Below are positions 11,334 to 23,000 of a stretch of DNA of 64,000 nt, piece after piece. Within the stretch, counting starts at the first letter, position 1. Every line of letters starts with the position of its first letter. The DNA comes from Pagrus major (lineage: Eukaryota > Chordata > Actinopteri > Spariformes > Sparidae): the NCBI RefSeq assembly GCF_040436345.1, contig NC_133219.1:17630958-17694957 (forward strand). The letters are read 5' to 3'. A program made the translations under genes and the position numbers. The notes beneath the pieces are model-generated. The model saw only the letters and a list, made by a program, of their open reading frames with translations, did no database searches and was not told where the DNA came from.

Positions 11334-14300
11334 GTAGGTATCCAAACTTTTACGCACGTTAACAACACTGAGTTCCGCCAGTCTAGAAAGATTAACATGC
11401 ATGTCTTGTGTGAATTTTGGTAAACTGGTCTGTCTCCCGCCTTGCTCGGTTTGAAATTATCCGCACATTGCAAGTGCACAAAGCTGCGTGGCGACGGAAT
11501 GTGTGCGTAATTTAGGCACGTTTAAAACAAACATACACATTCCAATAGAAAACATGTGTACTGTGCTGTTTTAGGTTTAAAAACTGATTAAATTCGACAA
11601 AAACTCGTCAAATTTGGTGCCATTCGCATGCTGCTGTACTGAGCTGAAACTGAAATACACCTGTTGATCCAGTCATGGAAATGTGATCAACCTGTTACTC
11701 CTTCCCTGTGCCAGGAGCAGAGATTCCTCATCAGATCTCTCGTTCGCCGACACAATTGCGTTCACACCTTCAGATTTTAGTGTCAGATAGTCGAGATAGA
11801 TTCTCCCTGGAGCCAGCATCTGGCAGCTGCCCAGCCTGCCTGTGTGGCGGCTGAATGGAAGCGTTTCCACTGCAGTGAGTTTCTGCATTTGAAGCGCTTT
11901 TATTACTGATTTCTGAAGGAACTTTTATAATAACTTTAATCCCCTCGAGCTCAAAGTTGCTTGAATGCCACGTTGTGATATTATCACTTGGACATGGGCA
12001 CTATTAAAGACGGACCAGTTGCCACTTAGGGTCAAAGTTTGTTAGATTATACTGCCTCCTGTCGCCTGGTAGCTGTATGTCACACTACATAAAGGGTCAG
12101 TTCACCCAAATTACAAAAACATCGTCTCAGTATCTTCTCAGCTATGCCTTGCAGATAGTTTTGTTTTTGTTTGACTAGGTTTTGAACTCTGTCCTGGTTA
12201 CTTTGGATAACCCACAGACCGCAGCGTGAATGGCTTCCAGTGAAAACACTGTCCTTGAGGATAAGGTGCCACTTAAACCTGTTAAAGGTGCACTGTGTAG
12301 TTTTGGGGAAGAAACTGTATTCAGAAGAGAAAGATCTTCATTAACTGTTTTTTTTTTTTTTTTTAATTATTCCTAAACAAACTCTTTGTTTTCATGACTG
12401 AATAAAGTGAATAAACAAACTGATCTTAAAGGACAACACCGTTTCATACTGTTTTACTTTGTTTATATTTGGCGGACCCTGCCACCTTTCTAGCTTCAAA
12501 CAGTGTTCTGGGGACCTTATTTTCCTCTGAGAACAGCTTGATTATTCAGTTATGGGAAAAAAAAATATTCCTGAGATTACATTATTACCTCATTAATATT
12601 GTAAATATTAAAAGAGTTTTAATTTCTACTCCAAAACTACATAGTGCACCTTTAAGTATGTTATGTGGATCATTCAGAGTAATGAGGGAATTCTAGAGAA
12701 AGATACAATTTTGAAACATAATTTTGAATGAATTAAGAAATCGTATTGTGATGAAGGAAGAAATCTTAAAGACATATGATTCATAACCTGGCCAAATGAA
12801 ATGTCTGCATTGTATAGATAATATCACTCATTATACCCACAGGTACAATAAACAAGAAGCAGCTGCAGATTTTCAACCTCACCTCCCTCACCAAGTCAGA
12901 AGACGTTCTGTCAGCCACTCTTCATTATTACATCGGGGACCTTCAGAACAGCACCCAGGGCTGCTCCAGGCCCAAAAGCTGCGGGCGCCACGGCCCCCGG
13001 AGGCACAGCCACATCCACATGGTCATCTGGAGTTTCGCCTCCGTGGATAACAAGATGAGGACTCTCGGACACTTTCGGATCAATGTGTCTACCCTCTACA
13101 GAGATTTCATATCTTGGCAGTGGAAGGACATAACTCGTGTGGTCAACCAGGCCAAAAACCATGACGAGCTGCTCATTGGGATTGATGTGACCTCACAAGG
13201 GCCCCAGCCGTGGAAGAAGCTCCTGTCAGACCGCTCACCTTATATCCTGGTCTACGCCAATGACTCTGCCATTTCAGAGCCTGAAAGTGTGGTAGCCACC
13301 CTCCAGAGACACCACCCGGTGGGAGGGGAAGGCTCCGTGTCACACAGCTTCCAGAAACTGGGGCTGCATGAGCAAAATGACACCGAACAAGAACGGCCGC
13401 AGCCCCGACAAAAGCGCTCGGTGAACGTTCTGCTCCCGTTGCAAAACAATGAACTTCCTGGCCCCGAGTATCCATACGAGACGACCGGGTGGGATGAGAC
13501 GAGTCCATACGAACCTTTTGAAAACAAGCAGGCCCGTCGGCCACGTAAAAAGACACGCAAGAATCAGCGGCACAAGATGCCCCTCCTGCAGTTTGACGAG
13601 CAGACGATTAAAAAGGCGCGAAAGAAGCAGTGGAACGAGCCCAGGAACTGCGCTCGGAGATACCTGAAAGTGGACTTTGCTGACATTGGATGGAGTGAAT
13701 GGATTATATCACCGAAGTCGTTTGACGCCTACTACTGCTCAGGGTCCTGCCAGTTCCCGATGCCAAAGGTGAGACACAGGGTCTTGTAGTGAACGCCTGC
13801 AGTGGTTTCCAACCTGAGGGGAAAGCAGACATGTCAATTACTTGTTTAAATTTTCAGGCTTCTAAATTTCATCCAAATAAAACAGGAGAAACAACCCGAC
13901 AGACTTGTGACAATAGGTTCCATGTAGACTTGTTCGCTTTGAGGGGTCATGAGCTAAAAGGGTTGGGAACCACTGCACTGCTGCATTGTATTTCCGATAC
14001 GTTTTGTAACCAGGTTTTGTTGACAAATTTTTGGCCAAGTGGTGGTCATCACAACTTGGTGTCATTTCAACCTTAGCACCATCTCGTGCTCCAACATAGC
14101 AGTTCATACCAGCATTTTAATCTGTTTAGTCACCAAGCATTTTTATATAAATGTGCTTTATGCTCTGGTTCAGATACATATTAACTGATGCACACAACAC
14201 ACCAATTCTCAACATACAGTACAGAATAAGTGTCGACTGATGTGTTTTTTTCAGGGAAGATTCCGATTGTTAGTAATCAAGGAGACCAATAACCAATAAT

Positions 14301-16981
14301 TGGATCTGATATAGTCAAAATAAAAATCTTAGTGTCAGAGTTGAGAATAACAAGTGATGGAATGTAAAAAAGTAAAAATTTTCAAAAAAAAGTACAATTT
14401 TGAGATACTTTCCATTTTCTGCCTCTTAATACGTTGAGTCCACTAAATTTATTTGATAACCTTAGTTACTAGTTACTTTGCAGATTCAGATGATTCAGTC
14501 TTTATATGCTATTACTTGTGACGTCTTACCAATCAGAAAGTGTTGTGGGCGAGACGTTGCGTGAGACCAGACAGAGAGAGGAGGCTGCATCAGAGCCAGA
14601 GTAATGCAATTTTAAATCAATTTATTTTATCGGCAATCGGACACTAAAAAAAGCAGACGATAATTGATAATAATATAGCCCTGATAATCCGTCTCCACCT
14701 AGTACAGAAGACTAGACACATCAGTCTGTGTGTTTAACATTCAAACACTGCTTTTTTCATGCCATATGGTATATATTATGTAAATCAAACAGGCTATGTT
14801 GAGATATCAGTACATCTAGCCATTAAGCTTCCCGTCCCTGGTTTACTGTTGCTATGACTGCTGTGTAGTATTTAACTTGGATGACATTAACATCAGAAGT
14901 CCTTGAAGCCTATCTGTCTTATATTATAGATGATGGTACTAAAGAATTGGACATGAATCTATACCATCTGCTTTCACTGCCAGGATAAAGTAGTTACAGT
15001 GGTAACTGTAATGCTTTTACGTTCAACAGTATATCTCAGGAATTAAGATCCAGTTTTGACATCATGTCCAAGACGATTTTGTATTATGTTGGAAATATAT
15101 CTACTGAAGTTAGCATGCTAACCAGCTAGCTGTGCCCCTAAAAAACCTCTTTCTCCCAGCAGTCTAAAGCTCCTGCACTAGCAGTGTAAACACCAACTCT
15201 CTGGCTAGCTGCAGGCTAACTGATCTAACAAACTAACAGTAAATATAGTCATTAACAGAATACAGTTCACAACAGTTAGTGACTCTGGTGTTATGCTGCC
15301 CCCTATTTGTTTGGAGCGTGAGTTCAACAGGTGGTCAATTCTTACATATTGCACCTTTAAAAAAGAAAGTTAGTCCAAAGTTAAGCACTTCTTTACTAAA
15401 TGTGCAGTGAAAACAGTCAAACTGCTGATGGTGTTAATCGAAAATGGCGTTGTGACTAAAAGTGAACACTACTTCTTGTACAACTTTCAGGGAAGCAGGT
15501 GGCTGACCTTGACATCAAAAATCAGCAAAACTTCAAAACCATGCTCAAGGAAAACGAGTTAAGACCTTGGAGGAAGCAACTCTTTTAACTCATGCCAGTC
15601 TTGAACGTCTCTCTTGAGTTGAAGGCAGCATGACATGAGGTTTCACACATTTGAAAGGGCAAAGAGGAGAGAGAAATAAAAAAAACTTGTGCCTCCACTG
15701 ATGTTAAACATCAGCTCCCCTCGTAGCTTGTGGCCCCGCTGACAAGATAACATCACAGGTATTTTAAACATGGCCGGAATGCACGAGTTCCATCCACTTA
15801 ATTCATTACCTCGGAGTCACCCGGCCTTTGTAGTCGGATGTAATTAGTCCCAGAAGTAGGGCCTGGGGCGTAAGGCGACCCCCTCCCTCTCTCCCAGTCA
15901 GACTGGCCTGTGATCCTGTGATGTTGTTTCTCCTTTGTCCGGCTAAAGCTTTAGAAGCTGCTAAATGGCTACTATTAAAAGCTTCTCGGCCTAGTTTATT
16001 ATGATGTGTGGGAAGAGCCCTGTCTCTTATTGGATCCTGCTAAGACATGAAGCAGCTCATCAGGTGTGGGAACTACTAGGGACAGAGCTAACACCACCAA
16101 TTCTGATCTACCTGTAGCTGTTTGTCAGATGCACTGAACAATATTCTGAGTGATCCAAAAAAGTTGATGCTGTAGTAAAAGATACAAAGACCTCTGAAAA
16201 AGACCCCTAAAACATCACAATTTAGGACTTATTTTCACAGATTTGGCCAAAATGTCCTCATACTTCTGTTTCTAATCATCACATAAACTTATTGAGGAGC
16301 AGATGTACACGAACGAACCAATGGAGCGATACAGCCAACTATGGCTTTGCTGATTGGACAAATGACTTTAGTTGGCGTTTCCTTGGGTGACATATTGCAA
16401 ACAATCAGTTGAGCATAATGGAGATGCAGATGAGAAGCGTGTGCCATAAAAGACCTACCTTTGCTGCACAGAGCAGTGTTCGCTGTTTATTCAAATGTAT
16501 TAATATGTAACGTATCACGTGCCCAAATTGCAACAAATTTGACACTGCACTTCCCCGAGTCCTCAGCAACAATCCCGCCAATTGTGAAGTCAATCAGATG
16601 AACGTTTCTCAAGATATGGGAATAAGCAACAAAGGGCTTTACATGTGGTTGACAGAAAATAGCTAGTTAAAATAATATTTTATGTAACAATATGCAAAAC
16701 AGTCACAGTCTTCTACAAAGTGATCAAACTTTTGGAAAACTTTTGCTTTCAAAGAATCCCTATTAATCCTTTTCGTCCCTCTGCTCTAGGCTCTGAAGCC
16801 CTCTAACCACGCCACCATCCAGAGCATAGTGCGGGCAGTGGGCGTCGTCCCGGGCATCCCCGAGCCGTGCTGTGTGCCAGAGAAGATGTCTTCCCTCAGC
16901 ATCCTCTTCTTTGACGAGGACAAGAACGTGGTGCTGAAAGTCTACCCCAACATGACTGTAGATTCTTGCGCCTGTAGATAG
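11057..16981 (+). CDS. bmp3: bmp3, bone morphogenetic protein 3 (complete, 3 coding exons)
   Basis: The coding exons are 11057-11333, 12843-13768 and 16790-16981, which join in frame to give 464 residues (human BMP3 is 472). BMP3 is a secreted TGF-beta-family ligand, atypical in that it antagonises osteogenic BMP signalling in mammals. A hydrophobic signal peptide covers about residues 1-23. The propeptide carries [18 protein letters not shown] dibasic RQKR site sits at 281-284, and the conserved [12 protein letters not shown] follows it. The cysteine-knot domain has seven cysteines at 362, 391, 395, 428, 429, 461 and 463. The domain reads [20 protein letters not shown], as in BMP3. Further basic sites (RRPR at 324-327 and the KKARKK stretch near 349-354) leave the exact mature start open. 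The start codon has a strong context (A at -3, G at +4). GDF10 is the alternative paralogue, but sequence and neighbours favour bmp3. Confidence 0.97.
11334..12842 (+). other. bmp3: bmp3 intron 1
   Basis: This 1.5 kb intron has a gtaggt donor and a cccacag acceptor. It carries a complete inverted-repeat element at 12282-12655. No other coding or structured feature is evident. Confidence 0.8.
12282..12655. repeat. MITE-like element with 25-base terminal inverted repeats
   Basis: The left end TTAAAGGTGCACTGTGTAG continues to TTTTGG. The right end is its complement (CCAAAACTACATAGTGCACC then TTTAA), with one mismatch in 25 bases. The element is about 374 bases long, with a T-rich and A-rich interior. 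A 5' fragment of the same family is visible at 57056-57120 (GATGCACTTTGTAGTTTTTG then GGGAAGAAAT). It inserted in bmp3 intron 1 without touching the splice sites. Confidence 0.85.
12843..13768 (+). CDS. bmp3: bmp3 exon 2 (propeptide, cleavage site, start of cysteine knot)
   Basis: The exon encodes the rest of codon 93 through residue 401. It starts [20 protein letters not shown] and ends [11 protein letters not shown] before a gtgaga donor. It holds most of the propeptide, the RQKR processing site and the first three knot cysteines. Read-through into the intron would add VRHRVL and stop at 13787-13789, giving a ligand without the last four cysteines. Confidence 0.96.
14227..14700. repeat. Degenerate fish repeat fragments
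   Basis: The segment contains GTGTCGACTGATGTG at the left, AACCAATAATTGGATCTGAT in the middle, and TCGGCAATCGGACAC followed by ATAGCCCTGATAATC at the right. This pattern resembles old copies of a common fish repeat rich in 'ATCGG' words. The copy is broken and no boundaries are sharp. Confidence 0.4.
15050..15360. repeat. Truncated copy of the AAGGTGCAATATGTAAGAAT element family
   Basis: The right part contains TTAGCATGCTAACCAGCTAG, GGTGTTATGCTGCCCCCTAT and the terminal AATTCTTACATATTGCACC then TTTAA. These match the complete copy at 45081-45433 in the same orientation. The left inverted terminus is not recognisable. Confidence 0.75.
16790..16981 (+). CDS. bmp3: bmp3 exon 3 (end of cysteine-knot domain)
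   Basis: The acceptor is ctgctctag before 16790. The exon encodes residues 402-464, [20 protein letters not shown] and on to the end, with CC at 428-429, an N-glycosylation motif NMT at 455-457 and the terminal CACR. TAG is at 16979-16981. All residues expected for the family's C-terminal half are present. Confidence 0.97.
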   Translation, partial: ALKPSNHATIQSIVRAVGVVPGIPEPCCVPEKMSSLSILFFDEDKNVVLKVYPNMTVDSCACR

Positions 16982-19900
16982 TTTTTTTTTTTTTTTTTTT
17001 CCCTTCAATGCCTGTTCACATAAAACTCATGTCATTTATAAAAGAAAAGAAAAAAAATCAACACATGCAGCCAGAACGACACTCTCTCCTCCTGTTTCTG
17101 TAGTCATACACTCATTCACTTACAAACACCCATTGAACGCAACTTACCGTTGCACCGGAGGAGAGTGCTTCCTGTTGTTCCAGGTGAAGAGGAGACTGAT
17201 CTGTTCATGGGAAGGAGTGGATCGTGTGAGTTATCCTAGCGGAAGATAACTGGAATGGAAAGTCTCCATGCTCCAATTTCACCAGCAGCTCCACTGCTTA
17301 TCTTTGTCTTCATCATCTCTGCTCAGTTATCCATTGGCTGATAGCAGGGTGAACAAAATCATAAACTCACTATCAAGATATAAAAATACCAATGAGGCAT
17401 AAGAGAGACAAAAACTGAAGGAAAAAAAATCACTTTTCAGGAAAAAAAAGACCCCAGTTTGAACTGATTCCTCCAGGGGGGTCACTCTCATCTTTCTGTC
17501 CTTCATAGCTTGAAGTTGTCTTCGGTCATTACCACAAAGTCAGACTCGCACTTGCATGGTTTTTTTTACTATGTGTATGTATTTATGTCTGTACTATCAC
17601 TGTGTTATTCACTATATGAGAAGTCATTGTATAATTATTGGCTTGGCTGCTATAGAGAGATATATTAGATTCCAAAGCCAGAATTATGATGTAGGCGGTA
17701 CAGTAGATAGCCGTACATATCTGTGTTTAGATCACTGCTCCATTGTTGTACAGAACCCACATTTTAAGAGTTTATTATATGTGAGAGAGTAAGCTACTTT
17801 TCATTTGTGGTCTTCATTAACATTTGGAATGGGGAGTTTTTGTGGAGACCCGTTACGCCATTGCTTCGCCAAGAAAATGTTCAAGCTTTACAAAATAAAA
17901 AAAATAAATATACAGATTTAATTTTGACAGATAAAGGGATAAAGCATATCAAAAAGGAGAAACTACTACATTGAACAAGGGCTATCGCCATGTAAAGCGT
18001 CGGACCTGATAAGTTCAGAAAGAAATCAAATAAGTCATGCAGGCATCAAAGATTTATACTGGTGGTTTCAATGAGCTCGATATCAGGCTGAACTTACTTG
18101 TTTTTGGCATTGTTAAAGTTAAGAACATGTTGCCTTTACATAATGTTTGAAATTATGTTTCGTATTTACAGCATAGAATTACATTTATGGAAAAAAAACA
18201 TTATAAACTACCAGAATACTTCTAGAAATCTGTTTTTATCAATTAAGATATCAACAAAGTCAGTATCAAGTCAATATACACTGCTGGTCTGGAATCAGTT
18301 TTGCCTTACTGCTCATTATTTTTGGTTTTTACATGCTGCCTACATTAACCACAATGCCACTAAGCCATTGAGTGACATCACTGGAGGGAATTTTTCAGAT
18401 TACATGCAGCTTCCCCTGGAACCACAAAAGGCTAATGCTATTTTTTCACATATATAGTTGTATTCCCCAAGACCTGTAGAAAAGCTAAATGTGGAAAATT
18501 AGAGTTATCCTTTAACTGAAAAACAGATTTTCTTAAAGGTTTAGATGGCTTAAAATCTGACTTTCATTTTGATTTTATGTTCTTCTCCATCTGAACTTGG
18601 TTTCAGCTCCAAAAACCTCTGGTGGTTCTCTGGTGGCATGGACAGCTCAAAAAGATGAAAATAGAGAAGACACATAAGTGAGCATTATGCACCAGAGTCT
18701 CTCAAAATGTTAAAAAAAATGTACTGCTGGTATTTTAAAACCAAGTTTTCACCCATATTTTATCATTGGATTTTCAAATTGCCATTTTTTAAAACCAAAA
18801 ATGATGAGCAATACATATAATATATTGAATGATCAGGGAGAGCTGATCTGTTTTCCTGGGTCGCATAAGCCTTTAATATTACTGTACAGAGTATATTTTA
18901 CATGAATCATTAGGGGCGTGTTTGATCACATGTACTTTGCATCAGGTCAACATTGAACAAAAGGCACACCTGGAGGAGCAGTTAACACGGCGTACTTGCT
19001 TTGGGTTGTGCATTATCGTCAGAGTTCATTAAACCAAATATTTATTCAGAGCAAATAGACTGAAATATAGCAGCAAACTTTTTTTCTATAGACTTGTACA
19101 TTGTTTTTGTATATAGCTCACTATATGTCGATGACATTCTAATGTGTCTTTGAGATAGAAGTGCCTTTTTGAATGAGTGGATTTCTACTTTTCAAAAACT
19201 TTGATTTGAATCATCGCCTGTTCAGAGGGGCTCAGTCATTCAGAGAACTGAGCTCAGTTTGCGATTAAGCTGAAGTCAAAGCGCAAGCAGCGGAGAGTAG
19301 TTTTTTATGGTACAAAATAGTCTACAGTGAGTGAACATAGTGCTTATTATCTTGATAAGTATGATCGCCAGTGGAATTTATTCTAAAATGTATTTCAAAT
19401 AATTCACTATTTTGATATTTCAGAGACATTTATTTTGTGTCAATAGCTAAGTGCAGATTTTTTAACTTTATATATTTTGTACTGACACTTTTTCCAGTTT
19501 GTGCCTCCTCATCTTGTGCCAATACAGATTTTAGCAATTTATGCTGTAGACTGGAGTGGCTTTGTGCCAGTACAATATTGCAGACATGCCGACTGCTTAT
19601 GAGTAATTTCTTGGACCTTTGCTTTTGCTGCATTTGAGAGTCAACCCACTTCTAAACTTCACTAATGTCTTTTGGAGTGCAAGTATCCAATATACAGTGC
19701 AGTGTATCAGCAGTTTACTCTACTCCACTGTTCAATCCTATCTTGTAAATGTTATGCTGTAGGTAAAAAAAAGGAAATGCTTGTACAATAAGCTTCATAA
19801 AATATATTTGTATATGGAAATGACCTTTAACATGCATCTATTTATTTTCTGATTGTTGCATATGTTGCAGAGGTGTGGCCAGGGGAGGGGAGGGGTCAAG

Positions 19901-20055
19901 CTCTGACATGTTGATGGTCTTTATATCTGTGATGGACATTTGTCACCTCTGATGTGAAAGTGTGGTAAGCTGTTTAATGGTCGCCCCCCTCTGTGCTCTG
20001 ACCACCTCTACACAGCATTCAAAGAAATGAATAAAAGTATGCAAGACTCAGATCT
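16982..20055 (+). other. bmp3: Probable bmp3 3' UTR
   Basis: The stretch after the stop begins with a long T run (16982-17000), is AT-rich, and contains no recognisable exon. AATAAA at 20030-20035 is a good poly(A) signal candidate. AATAAA-containing A-rich runs near 17890-17910 could serve as an earlier site. Long 3' UTRs are usual for bmp3, so a UTR of about 3 kb is plausible but not proven. Confidence 0.5.
20030..20035 (+). terminator. bmp3: Candidate bmp3 poly(A) signal AATAAA
   Basis: A canonical hexamer in GAAATGAATAAAAGTATGC lies about 3 kb after the bmp3 stop. Cleavage would be expected some 10-30 bases later. Inferred from motif and position only. Confidence 0.4.
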
Positions 20056-23000
20056 ATCAAGGTTCTTTTTGGTTTCTAAACCTGATGGTTTTGAGGGATT
20101 TTGGTACAAAACAACACACAAAGCAAAATACTGAAAATGTATTTCCTTTATACTCTTCCGTTTCCATTCTGCATAAAATACAAGATCAATATTTCTGAAT
20201 TCAGTTGCAAAACATAATCGAACACCTCTATGTACAGTAAAGCTGTTGGTCTACAGCTTTCACTTGATGCCCCATAAAGTAAATATTTACATTTTATAAC
20301 CAGGTACAGTATATTTTAAATAGGATTGCACTAGACAGATGCAGTTGCAGTAAATACAGTATGTCTGTTGTAACAGTTTAGAATGTGTGCATAAAATTAT
20401 CGGATCTACTGCAGTGCTAATATTTTAATACTAGTGCCTGATTATAACCTTGGAGACAATGTTCAGTGAATAGAGGTTTGAACAGTTTGGTTACATTTCT
20501 GTTTTTGCAAAACTTTATTTAAAGGTACAATTCAGTCATGAATCAACACAAATTAAGCAATAGGCCTGGTGGCCGACATTTTGACTTTTCATTGCAGTAA
20601 AGCAATGTAATTACATTGACCATGGATGTTTTATTTAAGTGCCCTGTGAGCCAGCATGCTCAATAATTCAGCACACCTCTGAATTGCAGTCCAATTCCTC
20701 TTCTTCAGCGGTTCAAATAGGACGAGTGTGTGGTCATTGGTGACTGGTTGGAGAAACAATCAACCAATCAGAAACATAGATTTCGGGGTGGATGCATGAG
20801 ATCCTTCAATATTTAGAACACATGCATCCCCCCGGTAAAATGCAACATGATGGCAGTTTGCAAACACAAAAGCAATGATTACAATCTGCCATAAAACAGA
20901 AAGAAGAAGAAGAAGCAGCTGCACGGTTGACCGTGAAGTAGCCAAGAGGGAAAACAAGATGCAGGTCCAGCCCAATCACCAGAATAATTGTTAGCTAAGA
21001 AAGTTTCTGCACAACCACAGCTAAATTAAAACTGAACTTTTCCTCCTGTTGAAATTTATTGTTTTATTTGGTTGAATTTTCTATTTCCCTCTTGTCGCAA
21101 CACTGTGCTCATGCTCTAGTTAGGAAAAAATCATGGTTTGGCCGCCACGATCACAGACTGAGATGGTTTGACTTCCAGTGAAAATAGCCGGATTTGGTCA
21201 CCACAAAAACAGCTGGAAATGTCTCCAGGTGTCCTTAAAAATATCCAGTGCTGTGACTCAAACTGCGGGCAACCGTTTGGCCACTACCTTCCCCTCCACC
21301 TCCTGATGTGACAGGTGGCTAATTAGCATATAATATGAACGTGATATGACACGTTTGGTACAAATGTCAATCTCTTATCTGTGGTTTACAGAATCATTAA
21401 CTGCTAACATTATAACCTGGTAAATGGGCTTGGAGGTCTGATATAGGACATTATTTCTCAATAAATTATTTCCTTTAGATAAATTAAGACATTTTCTCCA
21501 CAAATCGATGCAGAAATGACACAAATAGGTGCATAAATATTCACCCGAAAGCAGAAAATGAGGAGTTTGATGCTCAGAATTTCTTTGGGAAAGCCACGTC
21601 AGTTAATGTTTTACACGCTACACCTGTGTTAATGTTATCACACACCCCTGTCCAAATGTCCACAATGAGTACAGTCAGGAAATAATAATAATCGATTATG
21701 GCTATAAACAAAGTTTAAATTGCCAAACCTAAAAATACTGTTCAATTGCAAAAATCAGTTTTTGAGAAAACAGAAACTCTATGTGAAATATTAACAAACA
21801 CAGCTGTATCCTGAAATCAGTCGTCATTATCTTAAGGCCACAGCTTCTCTAAGAGTTTCAGTGTGTCACACAGACACACACAGACATTATCAGATACTGT
21901 ACATACTGTACACACACATTCACCAGTCAATGTATACATGTTTATGTGATATTTACAAAAATCCACTCGCCGGGTTGTTAAGGTATACGTAAAGGAACAA
22001 GTAGTTTGGATTGTATAAATTGTGTATTTTTGCTGTCTGTGCTTTACAGTAACTAGTATATACATAGACACATGGTACACAGTCCATTTACTGTAAACCT
22101 GAAGGGTCTAAAAATGGAAATTACATAAGCTCCTGAAAAACCCCTCATAGTAGAAGTTTGGTCTCTTTGCTGTTCTTCCTCACATCATCAACGCCTCAGA
22201 CCGAGCAGAAATAACTTTCTCTTACCGGGAACTACGGAGTTGAAAGCTTCAAATGTAAATATTTCTTCAGGTCACCCTCCTGCGGGATGCTCACACTCTA
22301 TAACTTAATAGAGTTCATGTTTTGTGTGTGTCTAGTTTGGCCTGTGGAGGGACTGTGGGGACAAGGAACTTCTTGATGCTTCTTAGGACAAATGATTCAT
22401 GTTGGGGATAGCAGTGGATTGTGGTATGATGCTGTTGAAGCAGTTAAGTCGAATTTCTTCTTCCCAAGACCATGATTGTTCTCCAGTTGCTTTTTACAGT
22501 GTCATCGCCACACATATCCCGTCCCCCACACCTCCATTCCTCCACAGCCATAAACAAACTGCACATGTAATCAAAAATTCCCTCAGCTGTAAGAAATAAA
22601 GGCTTTGCAGCTGCATCACAAATTTCCCAACCAACCACATCTGGAGGCATCATGAGGGCCCACAGAAAACAATAGTTTAGTGTTATTTGTCAAAGATTAT
22701 TACATGGGCTAAGGTTCATTAAGGAATGCATAAAGTCTCTCCAAAGTAATATGAAATAAAGCTTAATGTGGCCAGCTTAGTTATCCAGGACACACCATTG
22801 GGTACTATTTCGGAGTAACTTGCCTGCAGGGTAATTTAGCAGAGCTAAACCTGTAATAAATAACTAGAGTATTTCTGAAGTTTCTTCACTCTGTTGTTGT
22901 TACAGCATGTGGTGACAATGTTGTTGATGCACTGTCACTAAAGGGATTTTATTGGAAAGGATTGGTTGTTTGACTTGTTTTCATTGTTCTTCTTCGTTTA

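Larger units (their letters stand above)
13769..16789 (+). other. bmp3: bmp3 intron 2
   Basis: A 3.0 kb intron. Around 14227-14700 are fragments of a repeat with ATAATTGGATC and CGGCAATCGGACAC. Around 15050-15360 is a 3' copy of the inverted-repeat family that is complete at 45081-45433. The block at about 15700-16060 is free of obvious repeats and contains TAATTA and GATAA motifs; it is a candidate conserved element. No exon was seen. Confidence 0.7.

Noticed and set aside
13173-13573. Antisense open frames of 77-127 codons inside bmp3 exon 2
   Set aside because: They are shadows of a GC-rich coding exon on the opposite strand.
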